Assembly (NCBI GenBank): GCA_913055845.1 | Contig: CAJXKO010000007.1 | Span: forward strand, 1 to 64,000 | DNA length: 64,000 nucleotides | DNA from: an uncultured Bacteroidota bacterium | GTDB lineage: Bacteria > Bacteroidota > Rhodothermia > Rhodothermales > Salinibacteraceae | Direction of reading: 5' to 3' | Shown here: positions 21,788 through 31,257 of the stretch, in pieces | Layout: every line of letters begins with the position of its first letter | How positions within the stretch are numbered: the first letter of the stretch is position 1 | Translations under genes and position numbers: made by a program | Notes under the pieces: generated by a model | What the model saw: the letters and a program-made list of their open reading frames with translations, nothing else | Told to the model about the DNA's origin: nothing | Database searches by the model: none

Positions 21788-21828
21788 CGCCCTCCGCCGG
21801 AGATGAGCGCCATCTCCAACGAAGGACG
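21788..21828 (-). terminator. Strong intrinsic terminator-like hairpin on the minus strand, about 240 nt upstream of susC2
   Basis: Minus-strand CGTCCTTCGTTGGAGATG-gcgct-CATCTCCGGCGGAGGGCG forms 18 continuous pairs counting G-U, followed by TTTTTATTTAT. Confidence 0.85.
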
Positions 21829-22193
21829 CTTTGCTTGGGAACTGTCTCGGGACTTGGTGCGGGAAGATGTAAGAGGTTGCGAATCGGAAACTTTTGGACG
21901 TTACCGCGGCGAAGCCGGGACTCTGGCGTTGTGTCCAAGCCTGGAGGAGACCGTCCGTACCGGAAATGACACTTCCCCCTTCTGTCTCGACTCGCGAGGC
22001 TACACGGCCGCCCCAGATGCGATGGGCAAATGCCTCTCCCTCCACTCATTCGGGGGCTTTATCGACCGGATGGGGCGCCTCCTCGGTTGGCCTGAGCCCC
22101 GCCCGGACGAGGATAAGGACGTTGGCTTGGTGAAACGGGGGCTCCAGAAACGCCGCACTGCCCTGCGGCTTCAGCCTTTTGCTGGGCAACCGA

Positions 22194-22532
22194 CTATGCG
22201 GCGTCGGAAGGCGTCCACCAGTGCTCGTCAAGGTTCACCCGATCCTCGTCCACGAACTCTACCCCCTCGCTCCGCAGCCGCTCCTCCATCACACGGGGCG
22301 TTTCGAAGTGACGCTTGCCGGTGAGCACACCGTTCCGGTTTACCACCCGATGACACGGAAGGCCTGACCCCACCGCGTCGTTCAACGCCCATCCGACCGT
22401 GCGGGCGGCCCCACGGCGTCCCAGATGCTCGGCAATGTCGCCGTAGGTGGTCACGCGACCCGGCGGAATCTGGGCCACCACGGCGCGAACGCGCTCGAAA
22501 AAGGGGTCTTGATCGTCGGAGGCATCAGCCAT
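22194..22532 (-). CDS. Single-domain MGMT-family protein (O6-alkylguanine alkyltransferase-like)
   Basis: IPPGRVTTYGDIAEHLGRRGAARTVGWALNDAVGSGLPCHRVVNRNGVLTG. Confidence 0.9.
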   Translation of the reverse strand: MADASDDQDPFFERVRAVVAQIPPGRVTTYGDIAEHLGRRGAARTVGWALNDAVGSGLPCHRVVNRNGVLTGKRHFETPRVMEERLRSEGVEFVDEDRVNLDEHWWTPSDAA

Positions 22533-22688
22533 GACCGATCCATCGGTATGTGCTCTAGACCAGATATTCCTCGTTCTCTCAACCTTCTACCCTTTGCATC
22601 CCGTGGGGGCAGGAACCCGCCAAAACCGTGCTCATTCGCCCTTTCCCCTCATCTTCACGTGTACCTCAACTCCCAAATTCTCCTGGAT

Positions 22689-23261
22689 ATGGATCTCTCA
22701 CAACTCCGCGTGCTGCCACTTTTCGTTGCGCTGCTCGTTGCCGGGTGTAGTGGAGGGCAGACAGCCTATCAGTCGTACGATTCAGAGTCGGGAGAAACCA
22801 CCTACCGAACACGATCCTACACCGTTTCGACCTTGTCGGGGTCAAACATCGGCAGCTCGAAATCGATCAGCATGCGGGCCGTCAGCCAATGCGTCGGCCA
22901 GGCCTGCACCCCCAGTACGGTGCAACTTGTCTTCTCGGCCAGTGGGAACCAACAGCTCCAGCTTTCCGGACTTGACGGTGAGATCGTAGCCGATGAGACC
23001 CGCATCAACTGGAGCAGCCGCGATGCCGCTCAGGGGTACGCAAATACCTCGGACGACCAGGTGATCAACGTAGTCGGCAAGTTTGCGGCCATCGATCTGT
23101 CCGTCAGCGACGTGAATCAGATCGTAAACGCCTCGTCTGTGCGCGGTCGCATCGGCGGACGTCCCCTCAACCTCGGGTCGGGGGTGAAGGTGGGCCTCGA
23201 AAGCCTGGTGCAGAAGATGCAGGGAACCTCGACCGGGTCGGAAAGCGCGGAGGGCCAGTAG
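22689..23261 (+). CDS. Hypothetical lipoprotein, paralog of 6964..7542
   Basis: Lipobox LVAGC; YDSESGETTYRTR, CVGQAC, SSVRGRIGGRPLNL blocks shared with 6964..7542. Confidence 0.75.
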   Translation: MDLSQLRVLPLFVALLVAGCSGGQTAYQSYDSESGETTYRTRSYTVSTLSGSNIGSSKSISMRAVSQCVGQACTPSTVQLVFSASGNQQLQLSGLDGEIVADETRINWSSRDAAQGYANTSDDQVINVVGKFAAIDLSVSDVNQIVNASSVRGRIGGRPLNLGSGVKVGLESLVQKMQGTSTGSESAEGQ

Positions 23262-23654
23262 CGCCGTCTGCGTACCATCGACACTTCTCTATCCGGCAGT
23301 CGTTTCCCAGTGCCGCCGGACAAATTTTGCGGCAGCAATGTCGCTTTAGACTCTGATTCGGAGTCACGAGGAGGGGACGGAGACAGCCGAAGCGGCTTGT
23401 CCCACGAAGCCATTGTGGGGGGAGAAGACCCGTTAGAAGTAGACTCCTCCCCGGGATATCACGAGGATATCCCTATGGGGACTCGCCCTTCCGTCCGTTC
23501 GTCTCATCGTCTCCTCCCTGAATCCTCCCACTTTCCAACCGCCTTGCTGAGGCTTTTCCCATGGGGCCTCTGCGACGGGAACGGCCTCCGTGCTACCGAG
23601 ACCAGCGCGGCGTCCGTCTTCCCCGGCGACGAATAGGCTCCCCACAAACAAAAA

Positions 23655-23692
23655 GGCCGTGTCGGCCCCCCGTAGGGAGCGCCGACACGGCC
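23655..23692 (-). terminator. Intrinsic terminator downstream of susD3
   Basis: GGCCGTGTCGGC/GCCGACACGGCC, 12 bp; ACAAACAAAAA on the plus strand gives a U-rich tail on the minus-strand RNA. Confidence 0.9.
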
Positions 23693-23724
23693 ACACTGTC
23701 TCCGTCGAAGGGACGGCCGAAGGG

Positions 23725-25185
23725 TTAGTATCCAGGGTTCTGCGAGCTTTGGTCAAGCGCGTCGTTCACCTCAATCGCCCGTGCGGGAATTGGGAGAATG
23801 CGCTGAGCGTCACCCGGCTGGATTGTCCCACTGCTGCTTGTGATGGGTCGCTCTAGCCGCTGCAAGTCGTGACGGCGGTCTCCCTCAAAGGCCAGTTCGT
23901 ACCGGCGCTGCCGGATGATCTCGTCGATCAGGGCCTGCCCCGAGAGGGATGAGCTCACGTCACTCAGTCCTGCTCGATTGCGGATCGCGTTCACATCCGC
24001 ACGCGCATCAGCGGCGGAGCCAGACCCGCGCGCAAGACCTTCCGCTCGGATCAGGTACATCTCTGCCACGCGAAGTACCGGTGCGTCATCCCCAAAACCG
24101 GGCAGGGTCCACTTGTTCGTCCAAAGGTTTCCGTCGAACGGATAAAGCAGGCTGTCTCCCTTCACTTCAGGACCCGGATTTGTGCCACTGACGGTTACAT
24201 TACTGGCGCTTGCACGAATGTCATTCGCTTCGGCGTCATTCAGGAACTGGGAAAGCGGGTTGATGTCTCCACGCCCCCCCAAGTCCCCCGGAAGGTAGAA
24301 GGAGCTCATGAAGTCGTTCGTACCGGAGTTATCGATACTACTGAACGAGACTGAGAAGATGATCTCTGGGTTCGACTCGTTCGCGTACGGGGCCGTCGGA
24401 TCATCCGAGAGTGTGAACGGATCACGGCTGATCACCGTGTCGGCCCGGGCGGCGGCTTCATCCCAGCGGCCCTGGTAGAGACTCACCTTGGCCAGCAGCG
24501 CGTTCGCCACGGCACGTCCTGCGCGGATGCGCTCGCCTTCCACCTCAAGGCGACTCAAAGCATCCTCCAGGTCGTTCCGAATTTGCTGATAGATCTCCCC
24601 AACACTAGCTCGGGGCTTGTCGAACTCCGGCTCCGTGGAGGCTACGCCTTCGGTCTGCAGAATCACACCCGGCTGATCGTTAGAGGCACCCGGCTCGTAC
24701 GGCTGCGCAAACCAGCGGACAAGGTTAAAGTATGACAGGGCCCGAATGAATTTGGCCTGTCCCACCAAATTGTCTACCTGCCCTTGACTAATTCCTTCAA
24801 TGCCAGGGGCGTTGTCAACGATCAGGTTCGTCCGGTTAATCACATCGTAGTGATCGGCCCAGATGTTTGCCGTGGGGCCATGGGTCGAGGAGATATTGAA
24901 GGCGGCGGCCTGCTGCCAGGTAGTGAAAGACCCACTGAAGTTGGCGACGTCGGCCGTAAAGTCAGCGGCCATCACCGGGAAGCCTCCGTATACCCCGTTG
25001 GCCTGCAGTCCGCTGTACGCCCCAGTCAGGGCAGACTGAGCCCCCGAGACATCCTGAAAGACCTGATCGATGGGAAGGCTCTGCTCAGGGTTCTTATCGA
25101 TGGTCTGGTCGCAGGCCGTCAGCCCCAACAACCCGACGGCGGCAAGAGCAAGAAAGAGAGAGCGAAGTGTCGTAGAGTAACTCAT
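23725..25185 (-). CDS. SusD/RagB-family lipoprotein, pair 3
   Basis: Lipobox GLTAC; PIDQVFQDVSGAQSALTGAYSGLQ, RALSYFNLVRWFAQPY, IRQRRYELAFEGDRRHDLQRLERP. Confidence 0.96.
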   Translation of the reverse strand: MSYSTTLRSLFLALAAVGLLGLTACDQTIDKNPEQSLPIDQVFQDVSGAQSALTGAYSGLQANGVYGGFPVMAADFTADVANFSGSFTTWQQAAAFNISSTHGPTANIWADHYDVINRTNLIVDNAPGIEGISQGQVDNLVGQAKFIRALSYFNLVRWFAQPYEPGASNDQPGVILQTEGVASTEPEFDKPRASVGEIYQQIRNDLEDALSRLEVEGERIRAGRAVANALLAKVSLYQGRWDEAAARADTVISRDPFTLSDDPTAPYANESNPEIIFSVSFSSIDNSGTNDFMSSFYLPGDLGGRGDINPLSQFLNDAEANDIRASASNVTVSGTNPGPEVKGDSLLYPFDGNLWTNKWTLPGFGDDAPVLRVAEMYLIRAEGLARGSGSAADARADVNAIRNRAGLSDVSSSLSGQALIDEIIRQRRYELAFEGDRRHDLQRLERPITSSSGTIQPGDAQRILPIPARAIEVNDALDQSSQNPGY

Positions 25186-25232
25186 GATCGTTGCGTTCTG
25201 TGATAAGAGGCAATCGGCACGGCAAGTAAATC

Positions 25233-25275
25233 GACAGGCAGACGGGCCCACCAGGACGGTGGGCCCATCCCTGTC
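25233..25275 (-). other. Intergenic stem-loop between susC3 and susD3
   Basis: GACGGGCCCACC/GGTGGGCCCATC with outer arms GACAGG/CCTGTC, 28 nt after the susC3 stop. Confidence 0.8.
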
Positions 25276-25302
25276 TAGCACCTAGGGGATTCCTTCACTC
25301 GG

Positions 25303-28300
25303 CTAGAGCTGAAGCTCAATCCCTCCGGTGAAGGAGCGTGCCTGCGGCGGCGTGAAGAAGAGCACGCCGCGGTCGAGCGGGCTGATCGCACCACCCGTGC
25401 TTCCTTCGGGGTCTCCAATGCTCGTGTCGTCGAGCGTCAAGAGGTTGCTGCCCTGGAAGTAGATCCGCAAGCTGTTCACGCCAATCTGTCGGGTGAGGCT
25501 CTCTGGAAGCGTGTACCCGAGGGTCACGTTCTGGAGGCGGAGGTACCCGCCGTCCTCAAGGAATCGCGTGGATTCTCGAGTACTGTTGTCCGCGGCGTCG
25601 CCAAACACAGCGCGCGGCACGTCCGTCTGGTCGCCGGGCTCCTGCCAGCGGTCGAGGGCGTTCTCGTGCAGCCCGAAGTTGGCGTACAGCATCAGGAACC
25701 GACGGGTGTCGTTGTAGATGCTGTGCCCATCTTCGAAGGTGAGCCGGGCCCGGAGATCAAACCCTTTGTAGTTGGCGGTGGTCGAGAACCCACCGGTCCA
25801 GTTCGGCAGAATGCCGCCCTGGACGCTTTCCGCAGCGTCGGAGGGACTACTGGTCGGCTCGCCGTCCGTACCGATCCACAGCGGTCGTCCATTGTCGGGA
25901 TTCACCCCCGCGTACTCGAGCATGAACCACGAGAGCTCCTCGCCCTCAATGGCACGCTGCTGTCCACTCAGGATGGGCTCGCCGCCGGGAAGCTCCTGCA
26001 CCTCATTCTGCTTCCAGGTGACCGTGAAGGTCGTGGACCACTGGAAGTCTTCACCCACGAGGTTCTGGGTTTCCAGCTGCGCCTCAATGCCTTCATTGAG
26101 CAGCTCCCCTCGATTTTGCGTCACGCTGCCGAAGCCGGAGTTGAACGGCAGCTGCCGGTCGGTAATGAGGTCGTTGGTCCGGCTGCGGAAGTAGGTACTG
26201 CTTAGGAAGATGCGATCGTTGACCAGTCCGAGATCCAGTCCCGCCTCGATGCTCCGTGTCGACTCCCACTTCAGCCCGGGATTCGCGAGTTGCGCCGCGG
26301 TAACTCCCGGCACCTCATTGTAGTTCGCCCCGGCCGAGGCGAGGCCGAACTGGGGAAAGAATCCGCCGATGTCGCGGTTTCCGACCCAGCCGATCGATCC
26401 ACGCAGCTTCAGGTTCGAGACCCAACCCACCTGCTGCATGAAGTTTTCCTGACCGATGCGGTAGGCGAAGGACGCGGAACCGAAGTTCCCCCACTGGTTT
26501 TCGTCCCCGAAGCGGGAGGACCCATCGCGGCGGTAACTTCCCTCAAGCGTGTACTTGCCGTCCAGCGTGTACGTCGCTCGGGTAAAGAAGGAGGCGAGTC
26601 CGTCTTTGCGGACGACGTTGGCGGCCGTCGTCAGCGGAGAAGATCCGGAGTCAACGTTCCGGAATGCCGCCGATGGGAAATTTTGAGCCTCTGCAAACAC
26701 CTGATTCCGGCGCGAGTCCTCGAAGCTGGCGCCCCCGACAATGTTGACATCGTGACGGTTCGCGAAGGTGCGGCTGTAGGTGGCCGTTCCGCGAACGCTG
26801 AACCGGCGCTCATCCTCGTAGATCTGTGAGCCAAAGCCGGTTGGCGCTCCGTCGGTGGTGCGGCGGTCGTACCGCGTGAAGTCGTCGACGATCAGGGCGT
26901 CAACTCCTCCCTCGGCCCGGAGCGTCAGGGACTCCAGCGGCTGCGCCTCCACGAAAGTGGTGGACAGGATGCGCCAATTGCGGATGTTCTTGTTGTTCAC
27001 CTCCGACTCCCCAATCGAGTTCGCGGCGATATTCCACGGATTGTTGAAGTTGAAGGACCCGTCGTCATTCCGGATGGGAACGATCGGCGGAATGAGGGCC
27101 GCGGAGGTCAGCACGCCGGACACGTTGTTGTCGGACGATGCCTGGAAGTTCTCCGTCCGGGTGACCGACGTGTTGGTTCCAACGTCCAGCCAGTCAGTCG
27201 CCTCTTGGGTGACGTTGATTCGGCCCGTGAACCGGTTGAACTGGTTGTTACGGACGAAGCCCTCGTCCCGCGAAAAGGTCCCACTGATGAAGTACTCCGT
27301 GTCTTCGTCTCCACCACTCACAGAAACATTTGCCTGCTGGGTAACCCCTCGCTGCTGTGCCTCGTCGAGCCAAGGGAATGTTTCCGCATCTTCCGGATAG
27401 GCACTCGGCGTGTTCAAGACGGCGACCTCGTAGGGTGCTCCAATGGCTCCTTCGAATTCCTCAAGGGACAACCCAGTGGTCGGGCCACAGGCTCCTGGAA
27501 TGTTGCAGGTGTTGAAGAACCCGCGCGTCGCGTCCTGGTGGGCATTCGACCACTCCTGCCCATCGAGGAGCACATCGTCGAAGTCCGACGTCGAGGTCAC
27601 GGCCCCGAGCTGGTAGCTGGCCGTTACCGACCGGCGCTCCCCAGCGGAGCCCTTCTTCGTTTCGATGAGGACAACGCCGTTGGCGGCGCGCGACCCGTAG
27701 ATGGCCGTCGCGGCGGCGCCCTTCAGCACCTCAATCGACTGGATGTTCTGGGAACTGATCGTGGAAAGGGCATTGGTGGCCTGCCCGAATCCGCCGCCCG
27801 TGGCCGCCGACGTAATCGGCGTGCCATCGACGACGTACAGCGGCTGGCTGTTCCCGTTGAGAGAAGACACGCCACGGACCGAAACGCTGACCGCCTGGCC
27901 AGCAAGCCCGGAGGTGCTGGTCACGTTCACGCCCGCCGTGCCGGAGAGAAGCTCCTCCGGGGACCCGACCGACGCCACGTCTTCAATCTCTCCAGCGCTT
28001 ACACTGGAGACCGAACCTGTCAGCTCCTCACGCTCCCGCTCGCCGTACCCGATTGTAACCACTTCATCGAGCTGGGCAGTCTGTCGCTGGAGTTCAAAGT
28101 TGGCCCGGACGGTGCCGCCGGCCGGCACGTTCACGGTTCGTTCCGTGGCCTGAAAGCCGACGAATGAGACCTGAATGGTCTGCTCGCCCGCCGGGACCCC
28201 GGTAATTCGGTACTGGCCCTCAGCGTCGGTTGCGGCTCCGGTGCCCTCCTCCGGGATCTGAACCGTGGCCCCCGGCAAGGGGTCCCCCGTCTCCGCCTCC

Positions 28301-28398
28301 GTTACCGTTCCCGTGATCGTGCCCTGCTGCGCCCAAGAAAGCCCCGGGAGCAACAGGAGTAGAAATCCAAAAACAAGACTTGGTATCAATCGCTTCAT
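25303..28398 (-). CDS. SusC/RagA-family TonB-linked outer membrane protein, pair 3
   Basis: MKRLIPSLVFGFLLLLLPGLSWAQQGTITGTVTEAETGDPLPGATVQIP, VSVRGVSSLNGNSQPLYVVDGTPI, SIEVLKGAAATAIYGSRAANGVVLIETKKG. Confidence 0.97.
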   Translation of the reverse strand: MKRLIPSLVFGFLLLLLPGLSWAQQGTITGTVTEAETGDPLPGATVQIPEEGTGAATDAEGQYRITGVPAGEQTIQVSFVGFQATERTVNVPAGGTVRANFELQRQTAQLDEVVTIGYGEREREELTGSVSSVSAGEIEDVASVGSPEELLSGTAGVNVTSTSGLAGQAVSVSVRGVSSLNGNSQPLYVVDGTPITSAATGGGFGQATNALSTISSQNIQSIEVLKGAAATAIYGSRAANGVVLIETKKGSAGERRSVTASYQLGAVTSTSDFDDVLLDGQEWSNAHQDATRGFFNTCNIPGACGPTTGLSLEEFEGAIGAPYEVAVLNTPSAYPEDAETFPWLDEAQQRGVTQQANVSVSGGDEDTEYFISGTFSRDEGFVRNNQFNRFTGRINVTQEATDWLDVGTNTSVTRTENFQASSDNNVSGVLTSAALIPPIVPIRNDDGSFNFNNPWNIAANSIGESEVNNKNIRNWRILSTTFVEAQPLESLTLRAEGGVDALIVDDFTRYDRRTTDGAPTGFGSQIYEDERRFSVRGTATYSRTFANRHDVNIVGGASFEDSRRNQVFAEAQNFPSAAFRNVDSGSSPLTTAANVVRKDGLASFFTRATYTLDGKYTLEGSYRRDGSSRFGDENQWGNFGSASFAYRIGQENFMQQVGWVSNLKLRGSIGWVGNRDIGGFFPQFGLASAGANYNEVPGVTAAQLANPGLKWESTRSIEAGLDLGLVNDRIFLSSTYFRSRTNDLITDRQLPFNSGFGSVTQNRGELLNEGIEAQLETQNLVGEDFQWSTTFTVTWKQNEVQELPGGEPILSGQQRAIEGEELSWFMLEYAGVNPDNGRPLWIGTDGEPTSSPSDAAESVQGGILPNWTGGFSTTANYKGFDLRARLTFEDGHSIYNDTRRFLMLYANFGLHENALDRWQEPGDQTDVPRAVFGDAADNSTRESTRFLEDGGYLRLQNVTLGYTLPESLTRQIGVNSLRIYFQGSNLLTLDDTSIGDPEGSTGGAISPLDRGVLFFTPPQARSFTGGIELQL

Positions 28399-28717
28399 CG
28401 TTTCAGTCTAACTGTGATCCATAAACGAAGAGGCCGTGCTGGCGAGCGGGCTGCGTGAGTGCGCGAGCCGCGCCGCGCCGGAAAAACACCACCATCAGGC
28501 TCCGATGCAGAATAGAAGGAAGGTGCAACCACCCTCGCATGGCTGCGCGAGGACACCTTCGGTCGTTGCCGCTACGGGTCGCACCGCCTCGTACTGCACT
28601 CGGTCATCGTGCGATGACTCCCCTTTTCCCGGGGGCTACGCTGGGTGGTCGGCTCTGGTAGCACTTCGTGCCAGTATTTGCTCAGTATGCGCGGTGCTGT
28701 TTGGCTTTGCACAACTA

Positions 28718-28746
28718 TTTATAACCAGGGCGCCCGAAACATTCAA
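28718..28746 (-). promoter_or_regulatory. Candidate sigma-70-like promoter for susC3
   Basis: Minus strand TTGAAT-N17-TATAAA, about 320 nt upstream of the susC3 start. Confidence 0.35.
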
Positions 28747-29041
28747 GTAATCTGGCTGGGTCTGGGGGGTCTCCCAGGCCGGACATTCGACGAGCGGTTC
28801 GTCTTCCCAAGACGTTACAAGTCGCTCTTCGTCCCTTTCGTGCCTTCGACCTCTGCCCCCGAACGGACAAGATTTTCACCAGCACGGACGCGCTTTCAAT
28901 ACACACGAGAGGAGCAGACTACCCATGCCCGCCCCTGCTTCAAACGAATCTGACATTCTATCGTCTCGCAGGCAACACCGGTCTCATTGTCTCCATTACA
29001 AGGAAGTGTCTGCACGAGCCCCCAGTCACTCCGTCCTCGGT

Positions 29042-30076
29042 ATGTCCCTCCCCTCCCACGTGGTGGATGCGCTCCGTGACCGTCTCCCGTCCTCCCGTCT
29101 CCGCCCGGACGTCCCCTTGGCCCCATTTACCACGTTCAACCTCGGCGGGCCGGCCGACTGGTACGCGGACGTGCGGAGTGCCGACGAACTGGCGGCTGTG
29201 ACCCGAACGGCCCGCAGGCATGATATTCCCTTTTTCCTCCTCGGCACGGGGGCCAACGTCATCGTCGGCGACCGGGGCTACCGCGGACTCGTCGTGCACA
29301 ACCGGGCCCGAGGCCTCCAAGTCGACCCGGACACGAACCGTGTGCGAGCCGAGAGTGGAGCGGTCGTGTACCCCGACCTCATTGAACGGACCGTGTCGGC
29401 GGGCCTGTCAGGGCTGGAGCACTACGTGGGCATTCCGTCGACCGTGGGCGGAGCGCTCTGGCAGAACCTGCACTTTCTCGCCCCCCCACCCGAACGGGAG
29501 CGGACGATGTTTCTGGAGGAGGTCGTCCACTCCGCCGACATTCTCACTGAAGACGGTGAGCGAAAGACGGTGGGGGTCGACTACTTCGACTTCGGCTACG
29601 ATTACTCCATCCTGCACGACCGGGACGACGTGGTGCTCGCAGCGACCTTTCAGCTACACGCCGACCGCGGCCGGAACCGGATGCGCGAGATCATGGACGC
29701 CAACCTGCAGTGGCGCGCCGAGCGGCATCCCCCGCTGGACACGGAGCCGAGCGTGGGGTCGATTTTTAAGAAGATCGAGGGGGTGGGGGCTGGGCGGCTC
29801 ATCGATGAGTGCGGCCTCAAGGGCGCCCGGATTGGGGGTGCGATGATCACGCACCGCCACGCCAACATCTTTGTAAACGTGGAGGATGCACGGGCCGCGG
29901 ATGTGTGCGCCTTAATCGAACTGGCGCGGGGTACGGTGGAGCGCGAAACCGGCTACCGGCTGGAGACGGAGATCGACTTTATCGGCGAGTTTGTCCCGCC
30001 CACCGACGCAGAGCCCACGATGGTGCCGAAGGATCCAGACTTGGTGACCGCCGCTGAGCGCGCGAAGGCGTCCTGA
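29042..30076 (+). CDS. murB: UDP-N-acetylmuramate dehydrogenase
   Basis: PFTTFNLGGPADWYADV, FFLLGTGANVIVGDRGYRGLVVHN, GIPSTVGGALWQN, SVGSIFKKIEGVGAGRLIDECGLKGARIGGAMITHRHANIFVN. Confidence 0.95.
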   Translation: MSLPSHVVDALRDRLPSSRLRPDVPLAPFTTFNLGGPADWYADVRSADELAAVTRTARRHDIPFFLLGTGANVIVGDRGYRGLVVHNRARGLQVDPDTNRVRAESGAVVYPDLIERTVSAGLSGLEHYVGIPSTVGGALWQNLHFLAPPPERERTMFLEEVVHSADILTEDGERKTVGVDYFDFGYDYSILHDRDDVVLAATFQLHADRGRNRMREIMDANLQWRAERHPPLDTEPSVGSIFKKIEGVGAGRLIDECGLKGARIGGAMITHRHANIFVNVEDARAADVCALIELARGTVERETGYRLETEIDFIGEFVPPTDAEPTMVPKDPDLVTAAERAKAS

Positions 30077-30123
30077 CGACCCGGCCAAACGGACGGCTCT
30101 CCCGGCCATGCCCCCCGTGCCCG

Positions 30124-31095
30124 CTACAGAAGCGCCTCGGCGAAGCCCTGGGCGTCCGCTTCGAGTCGGGCCGCGGCTTCGAGCCCTTCCTTCCATTCGT
30201 CCGGAAACGCCGCCCAGCCGTGAAGGGCCCCGAGCATGGCGCCCATCATGGCACCGGTGGTGTCGGCGTCGCCGCCCACGTTGATGCCGGACAGGAGCGT
30301 GTTTTCGAGGAGATGGGGACGGCGAGCCACCATGGCGCAGGCGTACGGCCACGCCTCGTCCGCCCACACGCCCACTCCGTCGCAGGCGTCACGGAGGTCG
30401 AGTGGGAAGCCGTCGAGTTGCCCCGTGAGGCGCTCCAGGCGCCGCGACACGCGGTCGTCTCCATCCAGCTGCGCCTCGGCCCAGCGGGTGGCGTCGAGAA
30501 GCTGCCCCCAGAATGCGGTGCGCTCGACCGTTTCGGGCGTCTCGCCAAGGAGCCTGCGCACCGCCACTACCTGCCCCCACCCCGCCACGAGCGCCGCGGG
30601 ATGCCGGTGCGTGACGGCCAGTACGGGCCGGACCGCCGCAAAGGCCTCGGGGCGGCCCACGTCGCGGAGGGCCCACCAGACGCCGAGCGGGGCGGCCCGC
30701 ATGGCGGCCCCGTCCGTGGCCCGGTCGAGAACCCCAGACTCGGCGGGCGTTTTCCCGTCGGCTAACCGCTCAATGGCGGTGGTGGTGGTCTTCCCCCACC
30801 GTCGGGCCTCGGGGCGCAGGGCCAGGTACGCCTCCCCAACGGCACGCGGCCACTGGTTCGGCGCGTCGGGATGGGCGGTCAGGGCCTGCACGAGCGCGAA
30901 GGTCATCTGCGTGTCGTCGGTCCACTGGCCCGCGTCGAGGTCCCCCCGCTGGTCGTCGTCGCGATACTCCTTGATGCCTTTATAATAGGTCCGCACGTTT
31001 TGGTGACTGAGGCCCTCGATGGGCATGCCCAGCGCATCGCCCACAGCGGTGCCGAGGAGGGTGCCGAGAATGGAATCCGCTGAGACATCAGCCAT
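30124..31095 (-). CDS. ADP-ribosylglycohydrolase family protein
   Basis: GTLLGTAVGDALGMPIEGL, GQWTDDTQMTFALVQAL, GINVGGDADTTGAMMGAMLGALHGW (DraG-type metal-binding motifs). Confidence 0.93.
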   Translation of the reverse strand: MADVSADSILGTLLGTAVGDALGMPIEGLSHQNVRTYYKGIKEYRDDDQRGDLDAGQWTDDTQMTFALVQALTAHPDAPNQWPRAVGEAYLALRPEARRWGKTTTTAIERLADGKTPAESGVLDRATDGAAMRAAPLGVWWALRDVGRPEAFAAVRPVLAVTHRHPAALVAGWGQVVAVRRLLGETPETVERTAFWGQLLDATRWAEAQLDGDDRVSRRLERLTGQLDGFPLDLRDACDGVGVWADEAWPYACAMVARRPHLLENTLLSGINVGGDADTTGAMMGAMLGALHGWAAFPDEWKEGLEAAARLEADAQGFAEALL

Positions 31096-31257
31096 GGCGG
31101 TGAATGCGTCCACGCGTCGGTTCGAGTAAAGCGGAAGGACTCCGAGAATAGCGGATAGCGGATCGATTTTCCATCGTTGATCTTCTATTATTCTCCTCTC
31201 CACTGGTTTGATGCGTGGAGGATCGTGGTTGCTTTGCTGTTTCTGCCTCCCTGCCCA

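Noticed and set aside
28436-28750. 104-aa ORF upstream of susC3
   Set aside because: No motif or signal peptide; lies in the susC3 upstream region and overlaps the candidate promoter.
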